Assembly: GCA_933228895.1 (NCBI GenBank)
Contig: OW121846.1
Coordinates: forward strand, 80,240,064 to 80,304,063
Length of the DNA: 64,000 nt
Direction of reading: 5' to 3'
From: Platycnemis pennipes
Lineage: Eukaryota > Arthropoda > Insecta > Odonata > Platycnemididae
Made by a program: the position numbers and the translations under genes. Below, in pieces: positions 12,186 through 22,540 of the stretch (its first letter is position 1; each line of letters starts with the position of its first letter). The notes under the pieces were generated by a model that saw only the letters and a list, made by a program, of their open reading frames with translations, made no database searches and was not told the DNA's origin.

Positions 12186-14543
12186 CGTGTATCAGAGGTA
12201 AGCTCATCTTTGTTTTTCGCTGTTAATGTCATGCTCTTTATGTCTGAATATTTCTACCATACGTATTTTTCCATTTGAATTAACTTCATGATGTGCTCCA
12301 TAGGAAATAATGTGAGTAAAACTGCTATAAAAATTTACTTTTCTTCTTTAATGTACTGCTCTTACCTGTGATTATTGCATGTTAAAGATATAAGCTCTTT
12401 TCCAAACCTAGGATTTTAAAAAGAATTAAATAAAAATTATGTTAAAGATCAGTATATCTCCCATTTCTTTGCTATGCTTTTGACACACGCAGTCCTCTTC
12501 CAGTGGTAATACTAATTTTTGTTATTTCCTTATCTATTACCAAGTCAAACTTGATTTATTTTCATACCAGATAGAAATTTAATGTTTTCTTACTAAGATT
12601 GAGCTCTTTGTTAAACTGCATCATTTACTCTATGTTGGTATCTTGAATGCGACGATATATTCCAAACAATGTTCGTTGGTTAATTGTTAGAAATATTTGG
12701 TGGATAGTTATGCCGCATTATTTTGAACCTCAAAACAAAATGCTCTTGCGTATACGGCCATTTTCCGTATTCTCATAAAAAAGGGAAGAGAAAGGTCGGA
12801 TCGGGCCTAATTGTCAACTTAGGCTTAGGTTATTTATTACTGTTGCAATATATTCCCAAGGTGATAATAATTATAAAATTATAGTCGATATCCCTCTTAC
12901 ACTCCTTGTCCAACTCCAGAGGAGTATACACCAGCTATCTTTTGATTCCTTGTATATGGTACGTGCATTGAAATCATTGTGAATCCTTCATCATTTTTTA
13001 ATAGAAATCAATTTAAAATGGCGAAAATAATTTAACACAAATTTTTAATTTGCTGGGTTATAAAGTCTCCTGGGCATGTAATCTTGTGAAAGCCAGAGTG
13101 GAAGTTTGTTAAAGTTACACTAGTTAGTCCACCGGCGTACCCTGGCTCTTAGGTATTTTCTAGTGCCCAAGAGATTAACTTCTTTACCCTGAAAAATTTA
13201 AGTCCCCTCAATCTGTGTGATGAATATTTGAAAGCTGATTATCGTTTGTAGGACAATGTTCTGCTGGTGCCAAAGCCCTAAAAAAATTTGCATTTTTTAT
13301 ATGTATTATCCCCTTATCTTTCTCTTCCTCGTAAACCCTCAAAAATGTATGCTATTTCCTGGATGTTTCTCTATCGATACTTCTGTTTCCCTGAATTTTA
13401 GCTGTAGCAGACGTCAATGATTAATTATATTTTGACATTAACCGTTATAGGTGAATCATAACTAAGAACGCACTTAAATGCTTTACCCCCACAGGAAGTA
13501 CCTTGAAAGAAGAAATCCAGCGAACGCGGATTTTACGTTTCCGTGTTAGCGGAAAGTTTGGTATTTAGTGATATTTAAAACTCAATGCTAAATGTTCCGC
13601 TCTCACTGTAACGTATCCACTCCATTTTCGGCATCACAAGACCATGCCTGGTTTGGTGCACCAATAACTTAAGTGAAGAAGATATATCGATATAATATCA
13701 GAAGTTTATTGCCCTTAAATTTAAGGGACTGTTTGTAAAGAAAATTGCTTTGACTTTGACGTAGTGTTAAGGTACGGATATGGTATAATATATAAGTTGT
13801 ATTTATAAATAATGGTTAAGGGCAGGTGTAACGGATTATGGTTATTTTTTTGCCTTATTAAAACATCATATACATTTCTTTATTGTCGATTTCTAAAATC
13901 CAGAAAGCAATGTTTACACTAAAATGATACTGTTTTAGAGAAGTATACACCTAAATTATGTTCAGATTGATAAATGGATTTGGAGCCTTTTACCGAGGTA
14001 ATTGAAAAATAAGGATCAATTTGAAATCAATAAAGTATGGTCAGCAGTTTAAAATAATAGTAATTATTCCAAGGATTTGGAAGTGATGGATTTTTCGGAA
14101 TAATGTACAAAAGCACCTTATGTACCGGCGAATATCATCGAAAATAAATGGTCAAGAATGAGGCTGTTGGTTAGTTGGATATTCAGTGGTGGCGAACGAC
14201 GCCTGAGTTCAATTGTGCCAATTTGAATGGGTTGGTCATTGCCTAATTTTAGGAGTTTTCAGGAAACAGAGCAAGAATGGAGAGAAATCCGACATCGACA
14301 TTAGCCTACTCTTAACTGAAAGAGCCAAGGGAGCCCTGGATTAACGTCTCTTCCACCGGACAGTGAATTCAGCTTGAGTTTTCCAACATCAGGCAATTGA
14401 GTTTGACCGGATTTCCAACTAAATGCCGCAACTACCCGGAAACAGTAGCGGGACCTCGGCATGTAATCCAGTACACTACTAAAAACCGCAACCGTACTAT
14501 TAATAATGATCTTCCAACAAAAATGTGAACGCCGAAAAAATGA
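12186..14543 (+). repeat. Monomer 6 (y-II body, TATA-less B island)
   Basis: 2358 bp. It shares with monomer 2 the disrupted TATA (CTATTAATAATG at about 14498) and the AACAAAAATGTGAACGCC-like changes downstream. Confidence 0.95.
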
Positions 14544-16845
14544 CGCATATCAGAGGTAAGCTCATCTTTGTTTTTCGCAGTTAACGTCATGCTCTTTGTC
14601 TGAATATTTCTACCATACGTATTTTTAATTTTGAATTAACTTCATGATGTGCTCCATAGGAAATAATATGAGTAAAACTGCTATGAACATTTCCTTTATT
14701 CAATAATGTACTGCTCTTACCTGTGATTATTGCATGTTAAAGATATAAGCTCTTTCCCAAACCTAGAATTTGAAAAAGAATTAAATAAAAATTATGTTAA
14801 AGATCAGTATATCTCACATTTCTTTGCTATGCTTTCGACACACGCAGTCCTCTTCCAGTGGTAATAATAATTTTTGTTATTTCCTAATCTATTACCAAGT
14901 CAAATTGGATTTATTTTCATACCAGATAGAAATCAATGTTTTCTTACTAAGATTAGCTGTTTGTTAAACTGCATCATTAACTCTGTGTTGGTTTCATGCA
15001 TGCGACGATATATTCGCAACGATGTTCATTGGTTAACTGTTAGAAATAGTTGGTGGATAGTTATGCCGTATTATTTTGAACCTCATAACAAAATGCTCTT
15101 GCGTATACGGCCATTTGCCGTATTCTCATAAAAAAGGGAAGAGAAAGGTCGGAACGGGCCTAATTGTCAACTTAGGCTTAGGTTTTTTATAACTGTTGCA
15201 TTATATTCCCAAGGTGATAATAATTATAAAATTAAAGTCGATATCCCTCTTACACTCCTTGTCCAACTCCAGAGGAGTATACACAAGCTATCTTCTGATT
15301 CCTTGTTTATGGTACGTGCATTGAAATCATTGTGAATCCTACATAATTTCTTGATAGAATTCAATTAAAATTGGCGATATTGATTTAACACAATTTTTTT
15401 AATTGCTGGGATATAAAATTTCCTGGGCATGTAATCTTGTGAAAGCCAGAGTGGAAGTTTGTTAAAGTTACATTAGTTAGACCACCGACGTACCCTGGCT
15501 CGTAGGTATTTTCTAGTGCCCAAACAATTAACTTCTTTACCCTGAAAAAACAGTTTCCCCTCAATCGCTGAGATAAATATTTGTAAGCCAATTATTGCTT
15601 AAAGGGTGATGTTCTGCTGGTGCCAAATCACTGAAAAAATTTTCCTTTTTTTATCTGTATTCTCTCCTTATCTATCTCTTCTTCGTTTACCCTAAAAAAT
15701 GTATGCTATTTCCTGGATGTTTCTCTACCGATACTTCTGTTGCCCTGAATTTTAGCTGTAGCAGACGTCAATGATTAATTATCTTTTGACATTAACCGTT
15801 ATGGGTGAATCATAACTAAGAACGCACTTAAATGCTTTACCCATACAGGAAGTACCTTGAAAGAAGAAATCCAGCGAACGAGGATTTTACGTTTCCGTGT
15901 TAGCGGAAAGTTTGATATTTAGTTATATTTAAAACTCAATGCTAAATGTTCCGCTCTCACTGTAACGTATCCACTCCATTTTCGGCATCACAAGACCATG
16001 CCTGGTTTGGTGCGCCAATAACTCAATGGAAGAAGATGGATATCGATATAATATCAGAAGTTCATTGCCCTTAAATGTAAGGGACTGTTTGTAAAAAAAA
16101 ATTTATTTGACTTTGAAGTAAGGTTAAGGTACGGATATGGTATAATATATAAGTCGTATTTATAAATATTGGTTAAGGGCAGGTGAAACTGATTATTGTT
16201 ATTTTTTTTGCCTTATTAAAACGTCGTATATATTGCTTTATTGTCGATTTCTAAAATCCAGAAAGCAATGTTTACACTAAAATGATACTGTTTTAGAGAA
16301 ATATACACCTAAATTATGTTCAGATTGATAAATGGATTTGGAGCCTTTTACCGAGGTAATTGAAAAATAAGGATCAATTTGAAATCAATAAAGTATGGTC
16401 AGCAGTTTCAAATAATAGTAATTATTTCAAGGATTTGGAAATGATGGATTTTTGGGTATAATGTACAAATGTACCTTCTGTACCAACGAATATGATCGAA
16501 AATAAATGGTCAAGAATGAGGCTGTTGGTTAGTTGGATATCCAGTGGAGGCGAACGACGCCTGTGTTTAATCGTGCCAATTTGGATGGGTTGGTAATTCT
16601 ATAATTTTAGGAGTTTTCAGGAATCAGAGCAAGAATGGAGAGAAATACAAGAGCCAAGGGAGACCTATTTTAACGTCTCTTCCACCGGACAGTGAATTCA
16701 GCTTGAGATGTCCACCATCAGGCAATTGAGTTTGACCGGATTTTCACGTAAAAGCCGCAACTACCCGGAAACAGTAGTTGCACAACCACAACAACCGTAC
16801 TATAAATAAGGAACCTCCAACACAAAAGGGAACGCCGAAAAATGA
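14544..16845 (+). repeat. Monomer 7 (x-I body, A island)
   Basis: 2302 bp. Partner of monomer 3 in the second trimer. Small private changes include GATGGATATCGATA at about 16034 in place of GATATATCGATA. Confidence 0.95.
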
Positions 16846-19122
16846 CGTGTATCAGAGGTACGCTCATCTTTGTGTTTCGCAGTTAATGTCATGCTCTTTA
16901 TATCTGAATATTTTTACCATACGTATTTTTACTTTTGAATTAACTTCATGATGTGCTCCATAGGAAATAATGTGAGTAAAACTGCTATGAAAATTTACTT
17001 TTCTTCAATAATGTACTGCTCTTACCTGTGATTATTGCATGTTAAAGATATTAGGTCTTTTCCAAACCTAGGATTTTAAAAAGAATTAAATAAAAATTAT
17101 GTTAAAGATCAGTATATCTCCCATTTTTTGCTATGCTTTTGACACACGCAGTCCTCTTCCAGTGATAATACGAATTTTGTGATTTCTTAATCTATCATCA
17201 AGTCAAATTTGATTTATTTTCATACCAGATAAAAATCAATGTTTTCTTACTAAGATTAAATCTTTGTTAAACTGCATCATTTACTCTATGTTGGTATCTT
17301 GAATGCGACGATATATTCCAAACAATGTTCATTGGATAATTGTTAGAAATATTTGGTGGATAGTTATGCTGCCTTATTTTGAACCTCAAAACAAAATGCT
17401 CTTGCGTATACGGCCATTTTCCGTATTCTCATAAAAAAGGGAAGAGAAAGGTCGGAACGGGTCTAATTGTTAACTTAGGCTTAGGTTTTTTATTACTGTT
17501 GCATTATATTCCCAAGGTGATAATAATTATAAAATTATAGTCGATATCCGTCTTACACTCCTTGTCCAACTCCAGAGGAGTATATACCAGCTATCTTTTG
17601 ATTCCTTGTGTATGGTACGTGCATTGAAATCATTGTGAATCCTACATAATTTCTTGATAGAATTCAATTAAAATTGGCGATATTGATTTAACACAATTTT
17701 TTAATTTGCTGGGTTATAAAATTTCCTGGGAATGTAATCTTGTCAAAGCCAGAGTGGAAGTTTGTTAAAGTTACATTAATTAGGCCACCGGCGTACCCTG
17801 GCTCGTAGGTATTTTCTAGTGCCCAAACGATTAACTTCTTTACCCTGAAAAATCAGTTTCCCCTCAATCGTTGAGATAAATATTTGTAAGCTAATTATTG
17901 CTTAAAGGATTATGTTCTGCTGGTGCCAAAGCACAGAAAAAATTTTCCTTTTTTTATCTGTATTCTCTCCTTATCTACCTCTTCCTCGTTTAGCCTCGAA
18001 AATGTATGCTATTTCTTGGATGTTTCTCTATCGATACTTCTGTTTCCCTGAATTTAAGCTGTAGCAGACGTCAATGATTAATTATATTTTTTCATTAACC
18101 GTTACGGGTGAATCATAACTAAGAACGCACTTAAATGCATTACCCTTACAAGAAGTACCTTGAAAGAAGAAATCCAGCGAACGAGGATTTTACGTTTCCG
18201 TGTCAGCGGAAAGTTTGGTATTTAGTTATATTTAAAACTCAATGCTAAATGTTCCGCTCTCACTGTAACGTATCCACTCCATTTTCTGCATCACAAAACC
18301 ATGCCTGGTTTGGTGCGCCAATAACTTAAGGGAAGAAGATATATCGATATAATATCAGAAGTTTATTGCCCTTAAATTTAAGGGACTGTTTGTAAAAAAA
18401 AATTGCTTTGACTTTGAAGTAGTGTTAAGGTACGGATATGGTATAATATATAAGTCGTATTTATAAATTATGGTTAAGGGCAGGTGTAACTGATTATTGT
18501 TATTTTTTTGCCTTATTAAAACATTATATATATTTCTTTATTTTCGATTTCTAAAATCCAGAAAGCAATGTTTACACTAAAATGATACTGTTTCAGAGAA
18601 ATATATATCAAAAATAAGTTCAGATTGATAAATAGATTTGGAGCCTTTTACCGAGGTAATTGAAAAATAAGGATCAATTTGAAATCAATAAAGTATGTTC
18701 AGCAGTTTAAAATAATAGTAATTATTCCAAGGATTTGGAAATGATGGATTTTTGGGAATAATTTACAAATGTACCATCTGTACCAACGAATATGATCGAA
18801 AATAAATGGTCAAGAATGAGGCTGTTGGTTAGTTGGATATCCAGTGGAGGCGAACGACGCCTGAGTTCAATTGTGCCAATTTGGATGGGTTAATAATTGT
18901 ATAATTTTAGGAGTTTTCATGAAACAAAGCAAGAATGGAGAGAAATCCGACATTGACATTAGCCTACTCTTAACTGAAAGAGCCAAGGGAGCCCTGGATT
19001 AACGTCTCTTCCACCGGACAGTGAATTCAGCTTGAGATGTCCACCATCAGGCAATTGAGTTTGACCGGATTTCCACCTAAAAGCCGCAACTACCCGGAAA
19101 CAGTAGCGGGACCTCGGCATGT

Positions 19123-19131
19123 ACCCCAGTA
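19123..19131. repeat. Target site duplication, left (ACCCCAGTA)
   Basis: The last 9 bp of satellite before the transposon. They match 22464-22472 exactly and occur once (ATGTACCCCAGTACAC) in uninterrupted B islands. Confidence 0.9.
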
Positions 19132-19275
19132 GGGAATGGGACACTTCGGCGCGGCCACTTCGGCGCGGCCACCTCGGCGCGGCCGTTTCGGCGCAAGCCA
19201 CTTCGGCGCAGGCCCATCTCGGCGCAGGCCCACCTCGGCGCAAGCCACCTCGGCGCAGGTCCATTTCGGCGCGGA
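19132..19275. repeat. Left terminal inverted repeat with nine 14-16-bp subrepeats
   Basis: TCGGCGC begins at 19146, 19160, 19174, 19188, 19203, 19219, 19235, 19250 and 19266. Spacing is 14 bp near the tip and 15-16 bp further in. Spacers alternate between GGCCAC, AAGCCAC and AGGCCCA types. Confidence 0.9.
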
Positions 19276-19596
19276 GAACAGAGATGTTAAGCACCGGGAC
19301 AGATGCTCATGTAAAAATACTACAACGAAGGAATATTGTGTTTTTTCGTCGTAATCAAAGAACTGTTGGCAAACATTGATTCAAAACGAAATAAATTTAG
19401 ATGTGAGTGCAAAAAAAAAGAAATATATACTTGAAATTCCTGAACTACCACACTCCACTGTTTATCAAAGTATCAAAAGTATTACAAATATTAAAAGTAA
19501 TAGAAGTTGTGAATCATTATAAAATCGTCAGTTGAAATACAAATAAATACCAGCGTACGATTGCAGGTTCCACCATGAAGATACAATTCGAGCGAT

Positions 19597-19910
19597 ACAT
19601 CTACATAATACCCTGCAAGCCACCATAAAGGTGTGTGGCAGGGGGTGAATTCTCACCAAACATGCACTACACATCATGCATTAAAGAGGATTAGTATATA
19701 TATACTCTTCTAAACTCCACTATTTAAAAAAGAAAAAAATAGCAAAGCATACATGCAAAAACATGCTGCTAGTTGGATTAGCTTTAAGTCCTAAAGCCAA
19801 CCTGCAGCTACCAATGTTATCCATTGCTACACTCATACTGGATATATTTACCGTTATTCGTATCTCTAATTGTGCGAGGGAAAAAGGACATTTTGAATCG
19901 GTCAGTTCGG
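19597..19910. repeat. Foldback outer inner-arm, left
   Basis: The reverse complement of this stretch is recognisable at 21531-21830, for example GCAAAGCATACATGC against GCATGTATGCTTTGC. Its outer third, with GGCAGGGGGTGAATTCTC, also matches 21935-22075. Confidence 0.8.
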
Positions 19911-20146
19911 CAATCAATTTCTCTAACTTTATGATTATGGTCCAGTCTGCCATACCAGTCCATTTCTTTCGTCTCGCTGAGGAAATAAAATTTTTTAATG
20001 TAACGGTACTGTGAGTATAAACGGAATTGTGATCGAAATGGAAAATGATCTCACAAAAATTAAAGTTATGATACAACATTTGTCTGAAATGGCGAAATGA
20101 ACCTACTCCACAAGAAATATCCAACGTGGTTCGTATGGAAAATAAT
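19911..20146. other. Unpaired segment of left arm
   Basis: 236 bp that find no partner in the other arm, where 21339-21530 occupies the equivalent place. The minus strand is open from 20178 to 19720 (152 codons) across this segment and part of the arm. The product is not recognised and has no start context of note. Confidence 0.6.
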
Positions 20147-20365
20147 CCGTTTTTTGCGCGTAAAATCAGGTTGTCCAACTTTGAGCGCTTGGTATTCCCG
20201 TAGTTTTTGTTCCAATAACTTGCGATTTTTATATAAGGAAGCCAGATCTATTAGTAACAGTTTGCAGAAAACAAATTGTTTATACCACTAAAATTGATGG
20301 ATTTGTTGTAAATAACGCAAACCCCTGCTAACTTCGAAACCAATGGGTCAATTGAAAATTGATTG
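20147..20365. repeat. Foldback inner arm, left (219 bp)
   Basis: Pairs with 21120-21338 over its full length, from CCGTTTTTTGCGCG to CAATTGAAAATTGATTG, with scattered mismatches. Confidence 0.85.
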
Positions 20366-21119
20366 TTACTGTTCTATGCTGTACAATGAATGCAATGCTG
20401 GTACTTATAACATTCACATTAAATATCACTAATAAGGTCAATATCGCTTATTATTTATCTAGATGTTTATATACGCGTATCGGCAACTCCGTCGTGGGAG
20501 AGGGAGGAGAAAAGAGGCGCGTGGTTGCTACCGACTCGGCAGTCGGCGCGCTTCCTTTAAATGACCGGCACGTACAGTAAAAGTATCTGTGTTGCTCGCT
20601 TCAGGTAAATTTAAGGATTTTAGGTTGGGGTGAGCTTTCATCATCATGCTTTTCTACGGCGTAACTTCTAAGACATTATTGTGTATTCTTTCGGAAGATA
20701 ATTGACAGTAACTATTTGAATCAATTCCCATTAGCCTTAACTTTGGGGGAGAGAAACGTGAGCAATCGGGTACATTCTCTAACAAGTGATCCATCAACCT
20801 GCGTAATGTAGGAAACATATTCCTCAAATAGTACCCGTACACCCATAGTCTAATCATGACTAAAAGCAAACGTTTTGAAGCAACCAGTGGATGATTCATA
20901 AACTGCCAGGGTACTGCGCGTCACGATGCACGATTTGGCAACTACGCACGGCTTCGAGAGACTTTCTCTTTTCTGTTGCTTTGTTTTGGCCTGCCTTAAT
21001 AGGCAGAGAAAAAGCAACGAACAAAAATAATTATCAAACGATATTGAATATACTGCTGACATTTAACGTGTATGCTCTACTCACCTGGATTAATTACATT
21101 CTACGGCAAACAGCAGTAC
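20366..21119. other. Foldback central loop, 754 bp, possible captured DNA
   Basis: This single-copy DNA is unlike both the satellite and the arms. A GC-rich stretch at 20474-20577 follows TTATATA (20467-20473). It contains a perfect hairpin (CCGACT at 20531-20536, AGTCGG at 20541-20546), and CTTCAGGTAAAT at about 20600 resembles a splice donor. On the other side, 20973-21020 can form a stem of GTTGCTTT with AAAGCAAC around CTGCC...GGCAG. Short open frames here (for example 20654-20899 minus, 81 codons) are not recognised. Capture of a host promoter fragment is possible but unproven. Confidence 0.4.
20467..20473 (+). promoter_or_regulatory. Candidate TATA box in Foldback loop
   Basis: TTATATA, about 30 bp before CAACTCCGTCG and at the upstream edge of the only GC-rich stretch of the loop. 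Pattern match only. Confidence 0.25.
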
Positions 21120-21338
21120 CAATCAATTTTCAATTGACCCATTGGTTTCGAAGTTAGCAGAGGTTTGCGTTATTTACAACAACTCCATCAATTTCAGTGG
21201 TATAAACTATTTGTTTTCTAAAAACTGTTACTACTAGATTTGGATTCCTTATATCAAAATCGCAAGTTATTGGAACGAAAACTACGGGAATACCAAGCGC
21301 TCAAAGTTGGACAACCTGATTTTACGCGCAAAAAACGG
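21120..21338. repeat. Foldback inner arm, right (219 bp)
   Basis: Reverse-complement partner of 20147-20365 and equal in length, so divergence is by point changes rather than indels. Confidence 0.85.
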
Positions 21339-21530
21339 GTACTTTTTTGAGATAAAATTAAATACATACAAGAAATACTATTGAGCCTTAGATTTTTTAA
21401 AGTAAATGATCCAACATAGAAATAAACTCTCTTTTGTATGCTTTTTGTTGCATTGAAACTGATCGCTTCGTTTAAACGATAGAGCTCCTCAAACTCGGGT
21501 GTTTTGCTTTTTTTACAGACTAGTAGATAA
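21339..21530. other. Unpaired segment of right arm
   Basis: 192 AT-rich bp between the two right-arm blocks, unrelated by eye to 19911-20146. Nothing recognisable. Confidence 0.6.
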
Positions 21531-22075
21531 CCGAACTGACAGATTCAAAATGTCCTTTTTTCCTCGTACAATTAGGTATATAAATAACGGTAAATATATT
21601 CAATACGAGTGCAGCAATGGATAACATTGGTAGCTGCATGTTGGTATAAGGACTTAAAGCTAACCCAACTAACAGCATATTTTTGCATGTATGCTTTGCT
21701 ATTTTAATTTTTAATTACAAATTTTATGCATGAATAATAGTGCATGTTTGGTGAGAGTTCACCCCCTGCCAGACACCTTTATGGTGGCTTGCAGGGTATT
21801 CGTAGATGAGATGTAGATGTACGCTGCACAGTCTAGTTCTCTGATCAAACCTAATTCAGACTTATTATACTATACTATATTATACATACCTATTCGTACT
21901 AAGGATTATAACGGTATTAAAGGATTAAGGGATTAAATAGTGAAGTTATGACTAGTATATTAATACTATTCTTTTTTTATGCATGATATGTAGTGCATGT
22001 TTGGTGAGAAATCACCCCCTGCCACATACCTTTGTGGTGGCTTGCAGGGTATTATGTACATGTAGATGTAGATTA
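21531..22075. repeat. Foldback outer inner-arm, right, with internal duplication
   Basis: Two direct copies of a segment with GTGCATGTTTGGTGAGA, CACCCCCTGCCA and GGTGGCTTGCAGGGTAT lie at about 21750-21822 and 22000-22072. The left arm has one copy, and it resembles the second right copy more closely. Confidence 0.8.
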
Positions 22076-22315
22076 CATACAATCATGCACTACTGACTAT
22101 TCTAAAATATTTCCCCTGCCTATCCCTTTGCTATGCTGCATTTTGTGTTCTCTTATGCCTAGTGCGGGGGAAAAATTACATTTTGAATCTACCAGTACGA
22201 ATATCTGGATATAAACCCAATTAAACAAACTAACTCCTACACTTCATTTTAAATGTGGCACATATATATTTCCTCACTTAGAAACATCCACTATAAAATA
22301 AATTCCCGCTCCGAG

Positions 22316-22463
22316 GTGGCATGCGCCGAGATGGGCCTGCGCCGAGGTGGCTTGCGCCGAGGTGGGCCTGCGCCGAGATGGGCCTGCGCCGAGGTGGCTT
22401 GCGCCGAGACGGCCGCGCCGAGGTGGCCGCGCCGAAGTGGCCGCGCCGAGTTGTACTAGACCC
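22316..22463. repeat. Right terminal inverted repeat with nine subrepeats
   Basis: GCGCCGA begins at 22323, 22339, 22354, 22370, 22386, 22401, 22415, 22429 and 22443. The order of spacings is the exact mirror of the left end, and the terminal GGG/CCC is shared. Confidence 0.9.
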
Positions 22464-22472
22464 ACCCCAGTA
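22464..22472. repeat. Target site duplication, right (ACCCCAGTA)
   Basis: Satellite resumes with CACTACTAAAACCG directly after it. The TATA box at 22496 lies 32 bp beyond the transposon end. Confidence 0.9.
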
Positions 22473-22540
22473 CACTACTAAAACCGCTACCGTACTATAA
22501 ATAAGGAACCTCCAACACAAAAGGGAACGCCGAAAAATGA

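Larger units (their letters stand above)
9829..16845 (+). repeat. Higher-order trimer, copy 2 (monomers 5-7)
   Basis: 7,017 bp. Each monomer lies 9,327-9,328 bp from its counterpart in copy 1. Monomer 4 is an extra single unit between the two. Confidence 0.85.
19132..22463. mobile_element. Foldback / Mutator-like transposon, 3,332 bp, no transposase
   Basis: The element starts GGGAATGGG and ends CTAGACCC, and is flanked on both sides by ACCCCAGTA. It replaces nothing in monomer 8, whose sequence continues directly after it. Both ends carry arrays of TCGGCGC-phased subrepeats in mirror image. Further in, arms 19597-19910 and 20147-20365 pair with 21531-22075 and 21120-21338. Long inverted arms built of short tandem repeats together with a 9-bp target duplication are the hallmarks of Drosophila Foldback elements, which are related to Mutator-like transposons. 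No open frame resembles a MULE or NOF transposase, so the copy must be mobilised in trans or be dead. Confidence 0.85.
16846..22540 (+). repeat. Monomer 8, interrupted by Foldback element
   Basis: The span is 5,695 bp. Removing the 3,332-bp transposon and one 9-bp duplication leaves 2,354 bp, a normal B-ended length. The body is x-I. The donor-like site at its start reads GTACGC rather than GTAAGC. The insertion lies in the closing B island. Confidence 0.95.

Noticed and set aside
19119..19379. Open frames across the Foldback tips (also 18959-19294, 22253-22562)
   Set aside because: They are translations of the TCGGCGC subrepeats, open in several frames at once because of base composition.
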